DNA of 64,000 bases from the NCBI RefSeq assembly GCF_045038405.1, contig NZ_CP173660.1, positions 2,294,001 to 2,358,000 on the forward strand, read 5' to 3'. Positions within the stretch are counted from its first letter, which is position 1. Each line of letters begins with the position of its first letter. Positions 33,961 through 42,360 of this stretch are shown piece by piece. The translations under genes and the position numbers were made by a program. Under the pieces are notes generated by a model, which worked only from the letters and a program-made list of their open reading frames with translations, ran no database searches and had not been told where the DNA came from. Origin of the DNA: Sellimonas caecigallum (GTDB taxonomy: Bacteria; Bacillota; Clostridia; Lachnospirales; Lachnospiraceae).

Positions 33961-34565
33961 TGAATAAGATTGTAAAGAATACGATCATTTTGACAGCGAT
34001 CACGCTGATCTCAGGGATTGCCCTGGGCGGTGTTTACGAGATTACAAAAGCGCCGATCGCACAGGCGCAGGAAGATGCAAAGCAGGAAGCATACAAAGAA
34101 GTCTTCCAGGATGCAGACGAGTTCAAAGCACTTGATGTGGATGAAAAAGAGGCGGCACAGGCGGTAAAAGACGCTGGTGTGGACGGCGCTGTGATCAATG
34201 AGGCTGCTGAGGCTCAAAAAGGCGGGGAGACCATCGGATATGTTGTGACGGCGACAGATAAAAACGGGTACGGTGGAGATATCCAGCTGTCTGTCGGAAT
34301 TCAGTCCGACGGTACAGTGACGGGAATCTCTATTCTGTCCATCAGCGAGACGGCAGGTCTTGGTATGAATGCCGATACACCGGAATTCAAAAAGCAGTAT
34401 GCCGATAAAAAGACAGAGCAGTTCTACGTAGACAAAGACGGCGGAGAAGGAGAACAGATCGATTCCATCAGCGGCGCTACGATCACGACGAGAGCTGTCA
34501 CGGGAGCAGTCAATGCATCCCTTGGATATTATCAGAATGTGTTAGGAGGCAGTGCAGATGAATAA
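33960..34565 (+). CDS. rnfG: Rnf complex subunit G
   Basis: The 201-residue subunit has one membrane helix near the start and an extracytoplasmic FMN-binding domain. The covalent FMN site is 'SGATITTRAV' near residues 175-184. An alanine/glutamate-rich helix follows the membrane anchor. Electron flow passes between RnfG and RnfD flavins. rnfE starts eight bases before its end. Confidence 0.95.
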   Translation: MNKIVKNTIILTAITLISGIALGGVYEITKAPIAQAQEDAKQEAYKEVFQDADEFKALDVDEKEAAQAVKDAGVDGAVINEAAEAQKGGETIGYVVTATDKNGYGGDIQLSVGIQSDGTVTGISILSISETAGLGMNADTPEFKKQYADKKTEQFYVDKDGGEGEQIDSISGATITTRAVTGAVNASLGYYQNVLGGSADE

Positions 34566-35256
34566 ATGTGGGGAACGCTTATATAACGGTATTATCAAAG
34601 AAAACCCGACATTCGTCATGATGCTGGGTATGTGTCCGACGCTTGCGGTCACGACTTCTGCCATTAACGGGATCGGTATGGGGCTTTCCACGGCGGTGGT
34701 TCTCGTATTGTCCAATATGCTGATTTCCATGCTTAGAAAGATCATTCCGGATTCAGTTCGTATTCCGGCGTTTATCGTAGTAGTTGCATCTTTTGTGACG
34801 ATTGTCCAGTTCCTTATGGAAGGGTTTGTTCCGAGCCTCTATTCTGCGCTTGGACTTTATATTCCATTGATCGTCGTAAACTGTATTATTCTCGGACGTG
34901 CAGAAAGCTATGCTTCCAAAAATCCGGTGCTTCCGTCCATTTTTGACGGTCTCGGAATGGGACTTGGATTTACATTTGGTCTTACGTGTATCGGTATAGT
35001 CCGTGAGCTTATCGGTGCGGGCAAGGTATTCGGCATCCAGATCATGCCGGAATCTTACGAGCCGATCACGATCTTTATCCTGGCTCCGGGAGCCTTCATT
35101 GTGCTGGCTGTTCTTGTTGCGGCAAGAAATCAGATCATGGACAGCATGGAGAAGAAAGGAAAGAAAGTAACGAGACCTCAGGGAGGCTGCGCGGAAGGCG
35201 GCTGTGCTTCCTGCGGCGGATGCGGTTCTGCTGCAAAGGATCCGGACAAGGAATAG
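34558..35256 (+). CDS. rnfE: Rnf complex subunit E with Cys-rich tail
   Basis: The 232-residue membrane subunit has six helices of the RnfA/RnfE pair ('MLGMCPTLAVTTSAINGIGM' at the start with the Cys that binds the buried iron-sulfur cluster, and 'VNCIILGRAE'). After the last helix comes a tail of about 35 residues holding 'GGCAEGGCASCGGCG' with four Cys in C-x4-C-x2-C-x2-C spacing. Such tails are not essential in other Rnf complexes and may bind a metal or iron-sulfur cluster. AGGAGG is inside the end of rnfG. Confidence 0.95.
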   Translation: MNKCGERLYNGIIKENPTFVMMLGMCPTLAVTTSAINGIGMGLSTAVVLVLSNMLISMLRKIIPDSVRIPAFIVVVASFVTIVQFLMEGFVPSLYSALGLYIPLIVVNCIILGRAESYASKNPVLPSIFDGLGMGLGFTFGLTCIGIVRELIGAGKVFGIQIMPESYEPITIFILAPGAFIVLAVLVAARNQIMDSMEKKGKKVTRPQGGCAEGGCASCGGCGSAAKDPDKE

Positions 35257-35268
35257 GAGGAGAAAAGG

Positions 35269-35844
35269 ATGAAAGAATTACTGATTATCGCAGTTGGCTC
35301 TGCGCTTGTAAATAATGTTGTACTGAGCCAGTTCCTTGGAATCTGTCCGTTCCTTGGAGTGTCAAAAAAGATTGAGACAGCAGGTGGAATGGGAGGCGCC
35401 GTTATTTTCGTCATCACGATCGCCTCTCTTGTGACCAGCCTGATTTATAAATTCATCCTGCTGCCTTTGGATGTATCATATCTGCAGACTATCGTGTTTA
35501 TCCTGGTAATCGCAGCGCTCGTCCAGTTCGTTGAAATGTTCCTGAAAAAAGCGATGCCTTCGCTTTATCAGGCGCTCGGGGTTTACCTTCCTCTGATCAC
35601 AACAAACTGTGCAGTGCTCGGAGTGGCGCTCACAAACGTACAGAAAGATTATGACATCCTGAGCAGTGTGGTAAACGGATTCGCCACTGCGTTTGGTTTT
35701 ACCATCGCCATTGTGATCATGGCTGGTATCCGTGAAAAGACGGAACACAATGATGTGCCGAAGCCATTCCAGGGTACACCGATCGTACTTTTGACAGCGG
35801 CGCTGATGTCCATTGCATTTTTTGGATTCTCAGGTCTGATTTAA
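35269..35844 (+). CDS. rnfA: Rnf complex subunit A
   Basis: The 191-residue membrane protein is the six-helix partner of RnfE, with the paired motifs 'SQFLGICPFLGVS' and 'TTNCAVLGVAL' that bring two Cys to a shared iron-sulfur cluster in the membrane core. A good AGGAG site stands before the ATG. It follows rnfE by 12 bases. Confidence 0.95.
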   Translation: MKELLIIAVGSALVNNVVLSQFLGICPFLGVSKKIETAGGMGGAVIFVITIASLVTSLIYKFILLPLDVSYLQTIVFILVIAALVQFVEMFLKKAMPSLYQALGVYLPLITTNCAVLGVALTNVQKDYDILSSVVNGFATAFGFTIAIVIMAGIREKTEHNDVPKPFQGTPIVLLTAALMSIAFFGFSGLI

Positions 35845-35860
35845 GGGAGGAAACAGGATT

Positions 35861-36646
35861 ATGACAGGTATACTCGTTGCCGCTGCCATCGTCGGCGGCG
35901 TAGGATTGTTCATCGGCGTTTTCCTTGGGATCTCCGGGAAAAAATTCGCGGTGGAAGTCGATGAAAGAGAAGAAGAGATCACAGGAGTGCTGCCGGGAAA
36001 TAACTGCGGCGGATGTGGTTACGCAGGATGCTCCGGTCTGGCAGCAGCCATTGTCAAAGGGGAAGCTCCGGTCAACGCATGCCCGGTAGGCGGAGCTCCG
36101 GTTGCAGAAAAGGTTGCGGCTATCATGGGACAGGAAGCAGGAGAGACAGTTCGAATGACTGCCTTCGTGAAATGCGCAGGAACCTGCGAAAAAGCAAAAG
36201 ACAATTATAAATATACCGGGACACATGACTGTGTCATGGTAAATATGATGCAGAATAACGGGCCAAAGGGCTGCGTTTTCGGATGCCTTGGAGAAGGAAC
36301 CTGCGTGGCAGCATGTCCGTTTGATGCGATCCATATCAAAGACGGCATTGCAGTTGTAGATAAAGAGGCATGTAAAGCCTGCGGAAAATGTGTGGCAGCA
36401 TGTCCAAGACACCTTATCGAGCTTGTACCGTACGAACAGAAGCATCTTGTACAGTGCAGTTCTCTCGACAAAGGAAAAGATGTCATGAGCGTATGCTCTG
36501 TGGGATGTATCGGATGTAAAATGTGTGAAAGAGTCTGTGAGTTCGACGCAGTGAAAGTCACAAATAATGTGGCGCACATTGATCCGTCAAAATGTACAAA
36601 CTGCGGAAAATGCGCTGAGAAATGTCCGAAAAAGATTATTGCCTAG
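35861..36646 (+). CDS. rnfB: Rnf complex subunit B (polyferredoxin)
   Basis: The 261-residue subunit has a membrane anchor at the start, a Cys motif 'NNCGGCGYAGCSGLA' for one cluster, an additional Cys-rich part ('CAGTCEK', 'GCVFGCLGEGTC') and ferredoxin motifs such as 'CKACGKCVAACP', 'CIGCKMCERVC' and 'CTNCGKCAEKCP'. It accepts electrons from reduced ferredoxin. It ends the operon, before a strong terminator. Confidence 0.95.
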   Translation: MTGILVAAAIVGGVGLFIGVFLGISGKKFAVEVDEREEEITGVLPGNNCGGCGYAGCSGLAAAIVKGEAPVNACPVGGAPVAEKVAAIMGQEAGETVRMTAFVKCAGTCEKAKDNYKYTGTHDCVMVNMMQNNGPKGCVFGCLGEGTCVAACPFDAIHIKDGIAVVDKEACKACGKCVAACPRHLIELVPYEQKHLVQCSSLDKGKDVMSVCSVGCIGCKMCERVCEFDAVKVTNNVAHIDPSKCTNCGKCAEKCPKKIIA

Positions 36647-36675
36647 CTGCAAGTAAGGTGCGGATCTTTTCCATA

Positions 36676-36731
36676 AAAACAGGGATGGCTTTCTGGAAGT
36701 AAGATTCTGGAAAGCCATCCCTGTTTTTTTA
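36676..36731 (+). terminator. Terminator of the rnf operon
   Basis: AAAACAGGGATGGCTTTC and its complement form a stem of about 18 bp with a loop of 17 bases, followed by seven T. Confidence 0.9.
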
Positions 36732-36744
36732 ATAAGTCAAGGTC

Positions 36745-36772
36745 TTGAACAGAAAGGGGAAAATGATATAGT
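36745..36772 (+). promoter_or_regulatory. Sigma-A promoter of the DUF2752 gene
   Basis: TTGAAC and TATAGT at 16-base spacing stand 30 bases before the ATG. Confidence 0.55.
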
Positions 36773-36804
36773 ATAAGAAGAGAAAAATCACAGGAGGATG
36801 GAAG

Positions 36805-37272
36805 ATGCATAGAAAGAACAGTTGGAAATCCTGGGGAAGAGATACATGGCAGATGATCCGGAGGGATTTGTGGAATATCCGGATCGTGATTCTTGTCCTG
36901 GCAATATATTTTACAGTAGCCTGGTATTTTTTGTACACGTCTTGCCCTCTTGTTCTGGTAACTGGTTTTCCATGCCCTGGATGTGGGCTGTCGAGAGCTG
37001 CATTCTCGATTCTCCGAGGGGAGTTTTTGCAGGCGTGGCATCTGAATCCATTTATTTATGCCATCGTTGCTCTGGCGGGCGCTTTTTGCATACGCAGATA
37101 TATCCTTCACAAGGAGACGACGTCTTTAAAGAAATGGCTGCTGCTTCTTTTGATCGGTATGATTTTGTTTTACATTTATCGGATGATCCGTTACTTCCCA
37201 GGGGAACCTCCGATGAGTTTTTATAGGGACAACCTGATCAATCGGCTTCTCAGAGCAGTAGGGTCAGTGTAA
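36805..37272 (+). CDS. DUF2752 membrane protein
   Basis: The 155-residue protein contains the family motif 'TGFPCPGCGLSRAAFSILRG' and 'AWHLNPFIYA', with three hydrophobic segments. The two Cys and the small residues around them could bind a metal, but the role of DUF2752 is unknown. AGGAGG precedes the start. It is followed by another small membrane protein with its own promoter. Confidence 0.85.
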   Translation: MHRKNSWKSWGRDTWQMIRRDLWNIRIVILVLAIYFTVAWYFLYTSCPLVLVTGFPCPGCGLSRAAFSILRGEFLQAWHLNPFIYAIVALAGAFCIRRYILHKETTSLKKWLLLLLIGMILFYIYRMIRYFPGEPPMSFYRDNLINRLLRAVGSV

Positions 37273-37300
37273 GAACAATGTGTGAACTTGAAAAACATTG

Positions 37301-37329
37301 TTGTAGTCCTGAAATGCACGTGATAAAAT
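37301..37329 (+). promoter_or_regulatory. Candidate sigma-A promoter
   Basis: TTGTAG and TAAAAT at 17-base spacing lie 36 bases before the start at 37366. Confidence 0.5.
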
Positions 37330-37365
37330 AAGACAAGTGAACAGAAGAAAGGAAAGGGACCGATT

Positions 37366-37950
37366 ATGGAAGAAAAGAAAGATAATATGGAGCGCCCGGA
37401 AGAAGAAAGGGAAGCGATGACAGAGCCAAATGAGCAGGAGATGGTTCCGACAGTGATTCAGGATACAGAGACGAAGACGGAGGAGCCAAAGGAAGACGTC
37501 TCCTATGATTACGGGCGGTGTTCGAAGTCCGGCTCGGAGGAAATGGCAGACCGTCAGGACAAAAAGAAAGAAAGCGGATATACGGCTTACAGCGAGAATG
37601 TACAGCACGAGTCGCAGAAAAATGCACGGTACGACAGCAATTATGCCTACAATGTAAAGATGGATCCGAAACATGAGCCGGATGCGGGGCTTGACTCCTC
37701 TCCGCTCAGTATGGGAGACTGGCTGCTTACGATTCTTGCACTGTTGATCCCATGCTGTGGGGGAATCATTTTGTATTGCTACTGGGCGTTCAGCAAAACC
37801 GGAAATCTCAACCGCAGAAATTTTTGCCGTGCTGCTTTGATCGTCGAGGCAGTGTGCATCGTGATCGCGCTTGTGTTTATCATAATGGTAGGTGTGATCG
37901 GGTTCGCGGACAGCTATATTGATTACAACGGATATTATTACGGATATTAA
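37366..37950 (+). CDS. Hypothetical protein with acidic N-terminus and two membrane helices
   Basis: The 194-residue protein begins with about 110 very acidic, low-complexity residues that are probably disordered, followed by two hydrophobic helices ('WLLTILALLIPCCGGIILYC' and 'AVCIVIALVFIIMVGVI') connected by a basic loop 'SKTGNLNRRNF', and a Tyr-rich ending. The helical pair resembles small 'DUF-type' clostridial proteins of the TM2/interferon-induced-like pattern. No function is recognised. Confidence 0.6.
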   Translation: MEEKKDNMERPEEEREAMTEPNEQEMVPTVIQDTETKTEEPKEDVSYDYGRCSKSGSEEMADRQDKKKESGYTAYSENVQHESQKNARYDSNYAYNVKMDPKHEPDAGLDSSPLSMGDWLLTILALLIPCCGGIILYCYWAFSKTGNLNRRNFCRAALIVEAVCIVIALVFIIMVGVIGFADSYIDYNGYYYGY

Positions 37951-38000
37951 ATGGTGCCGGCGTTGATGCACGCGGATGCATTGATTATAGTAAAAAAGAA

Positions 38001-38047
38001 AACAGGGTCAGCGTAAGATTGCCGTTTGGCAGCCGCGCTGACCCTGT
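38001..38047 (-). terminator. Terminator of apbE
   Basis: ACAGGGTCAGCG and its complement bracket an internal GC-rich loop. On the minus strand the stem runs into TTTTCTTTTTT, so it ends the apbE transcript. Confidence 0.8.
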
Positions 38048-38068
38048 CTGTGATGTGTAAAGAAAAAT

Positions 38069-39073
38069 CTATTTTACTGCTTCTTCCCAACCGGATGAGG
38101 CATGCAGGGAATAGTCGCTTGTCACAAAAAGAGCTTCCACACCTTCCGTATTGTTGATCAGGTCAAGTCCTTTTTCTACTCCAAGAGAATAGCAGATCGT
38201 GCTAAAGGCATCCGCATCCGCGGAAGAGTCGCAGAGGATCGTTACCTGATACAGATCGTTTTCAATCGGATAGCCGTTATCCGGGTTCAGGATATGGTGG
38301 TAGATTTTTCCGCCTTTCTCAAAGTATCGCTGGTAATTTCCGGAAGAGACAAGGGAAGTATCCTTTACATGTGCAGTTGTGATCGATGCAGTATCATCGG
38401 CAAACGGTTTCCGGATACCGATGTTGAAATCAGTTCCGTCCGGTCGTCCGCCCACGGTAAGTACGTTTCCGCCCAGGTTGATGATTGCGCTTTTTACACC
38501 TTCGGAGACAAGGTAATCCCGGATCCGATCCGCAATATATCCCTTTGCAATCCCTCCAAGATCGATGCCGGAAGCTGGATCAGAAAGCCAGACCTGGTTG
38601 CCTGAGATCTGGATAAAATGGTAATCCACATGGGAAGCTGCCTCAGCGATCGTTTCGGCAGAAGGCACATTTCCGGTATTGTTGCCGAAATCCCAGAGCT
38701 CGCTCAAAGGAGCGATCGTAATATCGAAAAGACCGTCTGAAAGATCCCCGTAGTGTATTCCAAGCTGGATCAGTTCCAGTGTTTCGTCGGATACGGATAC
38801 TGGCTGGCCTCCGGAATGATTGATCTGGTAGAGTTCACTTGTCGGAATAGTCGGACTTAATTTTTCCTCGTAGGATTCACAGAGGTCAAAACTTTTGTCC
38901 AGAAGCGATTCGTCATCCGAATCATATATGGAGATCCCGATCACAGTATCCAGAAGCAATCCGGTTTTCTGTATGGGATCGGATGTCTTTTCCTTGCATC
39001 CGGAAAAAAGAACCGAAGCGGAGAAGATGAGGGCCGTACAACATGCGGTAAAAAAAGTAAATTTTCGTTTCAT
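38069..39073 (-). CDS. apbE: FAD:protein FMN transferase lipoprotein
   Basis: The 334-residue enzyme attaches FMN to Thr residues of RnfD and RnfG using FAD. It has a lipoprotein signal ending 'LFSGC' (Cys26), so it acts outside the membrane, then the ApbE fold with 'LLDTVIGISIY', 'DITIAPLSELWDFG', 'GIDLGGIAKGYIADR' and 'SAIINLGGNVLTVGG', and the metal-binding 'DADAFSTICY'. I chose the ATG at 39073, which follows AAAGGAG; an earlier start is not needed. The rnf operon lies 1.5 kb away on the opposite strand, a matching neighbourhood for its role. Confidence 0.95.
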   Translation of the reverse strand: MKRKFTFFTACCTALIFSASVLFSGCKEKTSDPIQKTGLLLDTVIGISIYDSDDESLLDKSFDLCESYEEKLSPTIPTSELYQINHSGGQPVSVSDETLELIQLGIHYGDLSDGLFDITIAPLSELWDFGNNTGNVPSAETIAEAASHVDYHFIQISGNQVWLSDPASGIDLGGIAKGYIADRIRDYLVSEGVKSAIINLGGNVLTVGGRPDGTDFNIGIRKPFADDTASITTAHVKDTSLVSSGNYQRYFEKGGKIYHHILNPDNGYPIENDLYQVTILCDSSADADAFSTICYSLGVEKGLDLINNTEGVEALFVTSDYSLHASSGWEEAVK

Positions 39074-39198
39074 GAAGTCTCCTTTCTGCCGGCCTTGTCC
39101 GGCCATGCATGACAAAACCGTCACTTATTTATCTTAGCACGGCAGGGAAAGAAGATGCAACAGGAGTTTCGCGAATGATCAGGGAATCGAACATATGG

Positions 39199-39227
39199 TT
39201 GAAGAACATGGGATGATATGTTAGAAT
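39199..39227 (+). promoter_or_regulatory. Sigma-A promoter of the NusG-II gene
   Basis: TTGAAG and TAGAAT at 17-base spacing stand 22 bases before the start at 39249, leaving a very short leader. Confidence 0.6.
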
Positions 39228-39248
39228 AGAGCGGAAAGAGGAGGCAGT

Positions 39249-39608
39249 ATGAAGAAGGGTGATTTTATTGTAATAGGCACGATTCTTTTGGCGGCCTGCA
39301 TTGGATTTGGCATACTTTTCTGGATGGGAAGGCAGCAGGCAGGAACCGTGCGCATTTTTAAAGATGGAAAAGAAGCAGGTGTCTATTCCCTTGACAAAGA
39401 CCAGGAAATCCAGGTGGACGGAGGGGAAAATGTTGTTGTAATAGAGAATGGCAAGGTAAGGATGCAGTCTGCTTCCTGTCCTGATCAGATTTGCGTAAAG
39501 CAAGGGGAGATCGGAAAAAAAGGGGAGAGCATTATCTGTCTGCCCAATGAGGTTGTTGTCTCCGTGGAAGAAGGGGAAGAAAGCGGAGTTGACGCAGTGA
39601 CAAATTAG
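39249..39608 (+). CDS. NusG domain II-containing membrane protein
   Basis: The 119-residue protein has an N-terminal membrane helix followed by a NusG domain II-like barrel ('IQVDGGENVVVIENGKVRMQ', 'SCPDQICVKQG', 'IICLPNEVVV'). The two Cys in CPDQIC are conserved in this family and probably face outside. The family is often found beside ApbE and the Gx transporter, as here. Its function is unknown, possibly related to extracellular flavin or quinone transfer. Confidence 0.85.
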   Translation: MKKGDFIVIGTILLAACIGFGILFWMGRQQAGTVRIFKDGKEAGVYSLDKDQEIQVDGGENVVVIENGKVRMQSASCPDQICVKQGEIGKKGESIICLPNEVVVSVEEGEESGVDAVTN

Positions 39609-39628
39609 TGTAGAAGGAGAGAGGCAGT

Positions 39629-40129
39629 TTGCACAGAAAGGGAGCGAAACTTGTGGCGTTTGGGGTGTTTGTCGCTCTGGCGCTGATTTTCAGTTATATA
39701 GAGGCGTGTATCCCGTTTCAGATTGGGATACCAGGTGTCAAGCTTGGGCTTGCGAATCTTGTGATCGTCGTAGCTCTTTATAAGATGCCTGTCCGGGAAG
39801 TTTACATTCTGTCTATAGTGAGAGTACTGCTTGCCGGATTACTTTTTGGAAATATGATGAGTATTATTTACAGCCTTGCAGGAGGACTTTTGAGCCTGAC
39901 CGTTATGTGGGCATTGAAAAAAAGTCCGTCCATGAGTCTGATCGGGATCAGTATTGCAGGGGGTGTATGTCACAATCTGGGACAGCTTTTGATGGCGATG
40001 CTGACGGTGGAGACATACGGAGTGTTTTCCTATTTTCCGATCCTTATGGTTTCCGGTCTGCTTACAGGACTGGCCATCGGCATCGGAGCCAGGGAGATGC
40101 TGCTGCGCCTTGGAAGGCTGCAGTTTTAA
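39629..40129 (+). CDS. Gx transporter family protein (HepI-like)
   Basis: The 166-residue membrane protein has five or six helices of the Gx/HepI-like family ('PGVKLGLANLVIVVALYKMP'), related to the S-components of ECF transporters and once called heptaprenyl diphosphate synthase component I. It likely binds a small substrate. The gene begins at a TTG with GGAGAG upstream and follows the NusG-II gene by 20 bases. The trio with ApbE suggests a link to flavin or redox function. Confidence 0.8.
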   Translation: MHRKGAKLVAFGVFVALALIFSYIEACIPFQIGIPGVKLGLANLVIVVALYKMPVREVYILSIVRVLLAGLLFGNMMSIIYSLAGGLLSLTVMWALKKSPSMSLIGISIAGGVCHNLGQLLMAMLTVETYGVFSYFPILMVSGLLTGLAIGIGAREMLLRLGRLQF

Positions 40130-40158
40130 AAAAGCAGGAGGAAGGAAGCGGAAAAGAC

Positions 40159-40776
40159 ATGATAGCATATATAAGAGGAACACTGGAGGACCTGGAAGAA
40201 GATAAGGCGGTCATCGACGTGGGAGGGATCGGGTACGGCGTGTTTATGTCCGGGCAGTCCATGTCAAGACTTCCAAATCTGGGGGAGGAAGTAAAGCTGT
40301 ACACCTATTTGAATGTGAAAGAGGACGCCATGCAGCTCTACGGTTTCCTCACAAAAGATGAGCTGGAAGTATATAAACTTGTGATATCAGTGAGCGGAAT
40401 TGGACCGAAAGGAGGACTCAGTGTCCTGGGGCAGATGACGCCGAATGATCTGCGGTTTGCAGTCATGGCAAATGATGTAAAAGCGATATCTAAGGCGCCT
40501 GGGATTGGGAAAAAGACAGCGGAAAAGCTGATCCTGGAGCTGAAGGATAAACTGAAATTTGAGGATACGCTGGGAGGGACGATGGATGGAACATCGGCTG
40601 ACACGGCGGCGGCCACCGGCATCGGACAGATACAGAAAGAAGCGGTGGAAGCACTGGTTGCACTTGGATATGGAAGCACGGAGGCGCTCCAGGCTGTGAA
40701 AAAAGCGGGGGGTTCTGAACAGTTGTCTGTGGAAGATGTATTAAAGCAGGCGCTTAAACAGATGGCATTCATCTGA
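40159..40776 (+). CDS. ruvA: Holliday junction branch migration protein RuvA
   Basis: The 205-residue protein starts with the OB-fold 'MIAYIRGTLEDLEEDKAVID', followed by helix-hairpin-helix motifs 'VSGIGPKGGLSVL' and 'APGIGKKTAEKLILEL', and a flexible link to domain III (residues 155-205) that binds RuvB. It tetramerises on four-way junctions. I chose the ATG at 40159, since the longer frame upstream overlaps the Gx gene and is not RuvA-like. ruvB follows after 38 bases. Confidence 0.95.
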   Translation: MIAYIRGTLEDLEEDKAVIDVGGIGYGVFMSGQSMSRLPNLGEEVKLYTYLNVKEDAMQLYGFLTKDELEVYKLVISVSGIGPKGGLSVLGQMTPNDLRFAVMANDVKAISKAPGIGKKTAEKLILELKDKLKFEDTLGGTMDGTSADTAAATGIGQIQKEAVEALVALGYGSTEALQAVKKAGGSEQLSVEDVLKQALKQMAFI

Positions 40777-40814
40777 TCTGAGATGCCAGATAGACAGGAA
40801 GGCAGAAAAAAAGC

Positions 40815-41816
40815 ATGAAAAAAAGAATTATTACTACGGAAAGTCTGGAAGAAGATAAGAAAATAGAGAGTACCCTTCGCCCGCAGATGCTGGAAGATTA
40901 CATAGGACAGATGAAGGCAAAGGAGACCTTGAAGATCTATATAGAGGCGGCGAAAGCAAGAAAAGAACCGCTTGATCATGTTTTGTTTTACGGCCCGCCA
41001 GGACTTGGAAAGACGACACTTGCGGGCATCATAGCCAATGAGATGGGAGTGCATTTGAAAGTTACATCCGGGCCTGCCATAGAAAAACCAGGAGAGATGG
41101 CGGCTATCCTCAACAATCTGCAGGAAGGGGACGTCCTTTTTGTAGATGAGATCCACAGGCTGAACAGGCAGGTGGAGGAAGTGCTCTATCCGGCAATGGA
41201 AGATTTTGCCATTGATATCGTGATCGGAAAAGGGGCAGGGGCAAGGTCGATCCGTCTGGAGCTTCCAAAATTTACACTCGTTGGGGCCACTACAAGGGCT
41301 GGTATGCTGACGGCTCCGCTCAGAGACCGGTTCGGCGTTGTACATCGGCTGGAATTTTACAGTGATGAGGAGCTGAAGACGATCATCCTGCGGTCTGCCA
41401 GTGTGTTGGATGTGGAGATCGAACCGAAGGGGGCGCTGGAGATCGCGCGCCGTTCCAGAGGCACCCCACGTCTGGCCAACCGTCTGCTGAAGAGAGTGCG
41501 GGATTTCGCTCAAGTCAAATATGACGGCGTGATCACGGAAGAGGTGGCAGGCTATGCGCTGGATCTGCTGGAAGTGGACAGGTATGGTCTGGATTATCTG
41601 GATCGTAATATTCTTCTTACGATGATCGAGAAATTCGGAGGGAAACCGGTAGGGCTTGATACACTGGCAGCTGCTATCGGGGAGGATGCCGGAACGCTGG
41701 AGGATGTCTATGAGCCCTACCTTCTGAAAAACGGATTTCTGCAGAGAACACCGAAGGGCCGGGTGGCGACAGAACAGGCATACCATCATCTCGGAATCGC
41801 CTTTCCGCAGACTTAA
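40815..41816 (+). CDS. ruvB: Holliday junction branch migration ATPase RuvB
   Basis: The 333-residue AAA+ motor has Walker A 'YGPPGLGKTTLAG', Walker B 'DVLFVDEIHRL', sensor 1 'LVGATTRAGMLTAPLRDRFG' and the winged-helix C-terminal domain ('LDRNILLTMIEKFGGKPVGL'). It drives RuvA-bound junctions through hexameric rings. It is adjacent to ruvA as usual; ruvC is not seen here. Confidence 0.97.
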   Translation: MKKRIITTESLEEDKKIESTLRPQMLEDYIGQMKAKETLKIYIEAAKARKEPLDHVLFYGPPGLGKTTLAGIIANEMGVHLKVTSGPAIEKPGEMAAILNNLQEGDVLFVDEIHRLNRQVEEVLYPAMEDFAIDIVIGKGAGARSIRLELPKFTLVGATTRAGMLTAPLRDRFGVVHRLEFYSDEELKTIILRSASVLDVEIEPKGALEIARRSRGTPRLANRLLKRVRDFAQVKYDGVITEEVAGYALDLLEVDRYGLDYLDRNILLTMIEKFGGKPVGLDTLAAAIGEDAGTLEDVYEPYLLKNGFLQRTPKGRVATEQAYHHLGIAFPQT

Positions 41817-41827
41817 AAAGAAAACAG

Positions 41828-41856
41828 TTGGTTTTTTTTCAGGGATAGTTTATAAT
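41828..41856 (+). promoter_or_regulatory. Sigma-A promoter of zapA
   Basis: TTGGTT and TATAAT at 17-base spacing stand 42 bases before the ATG. Confidence 0.65.
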
Positions 41857-41898
41857 GGATGAGAGGGACTTCCAGAGAGAAGAAGGAGGAAGCGTTTT

Positions 41899-42312
41899 AT
41901 GTCAGTACAAAAGAATTATACCGAAGTTCTGATCGGCGGCAAGGTTTTTACATTGAGCGGATTTGAAAGTGAAGAATATCTTCAGAAAGTTTCTACGTAT
42001 TTGAACCATAAGATCTCCGAGTGTATGGAGACTGAGGGATATAAAAAACAGAGTGCGGAGACGAGAAGCCTGCTTCTTTCGCTGAATATTGCGGACGATT
42101 ATTTCAAGGCAAAAGATCAGACATCTGTGCTGGAGGACGATATTGAAGCGAAAGACAAGGAAATGTATGACTTAAAACATGAGCTTATTTCGGCACAGAT
42201 CAAGCTGGAAAATGCAGAGAGCGCAATTGACAAGCTGAAAGAAGAAAACAAAGAGCTTCAGATGAAGATTGTGAAACTGGAAACAGAAATGAAAAATCAT
42301 CGCAAGAATTAG
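41899..42312 (+). CDS. zapA: Cell division protein ZapA
   Basis: The 137-residue protein has the ZapA core 'YTEVLIGGKVFTLSGFESEE' and 'LLLSLNIADDYFKAKDQ' at the start and a coiled coil in the C-terminal 60 residues, longer than in the E. coli protein but normal for clostridia. It bundles FtsZ filaments at the division site. It is in a convenient place beside ruvAB and before the U32 peptidase gene. A clear GGAGG site precedes the start. Confidence 0.85.
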   Translation: MSVQKNYTEVLIGGKVFTLSGFESEEYLQKVSTYLNHKISECMETEGYKKQSAETRSLLLSLNIADDYFKAKDQTSVLEDDIEAKDKEMYDLKHELISAQIKLENAESAIDKLKEENKELQMKIVKLETEMKNHRKN

Positions 42313-42338
42313 GGCTGTCGGACAAGACAGCCTTTTTT
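42313..42338 (+). terminator. Terminator after zapA
   Basis: GGCTGTC and GACAGCC enclose a 6-base loop and are followed by TTTTTT. Confidence 0.9.
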
Positions 42339-42360
42339 CAAAGTAAGGCAGGATTGATAT

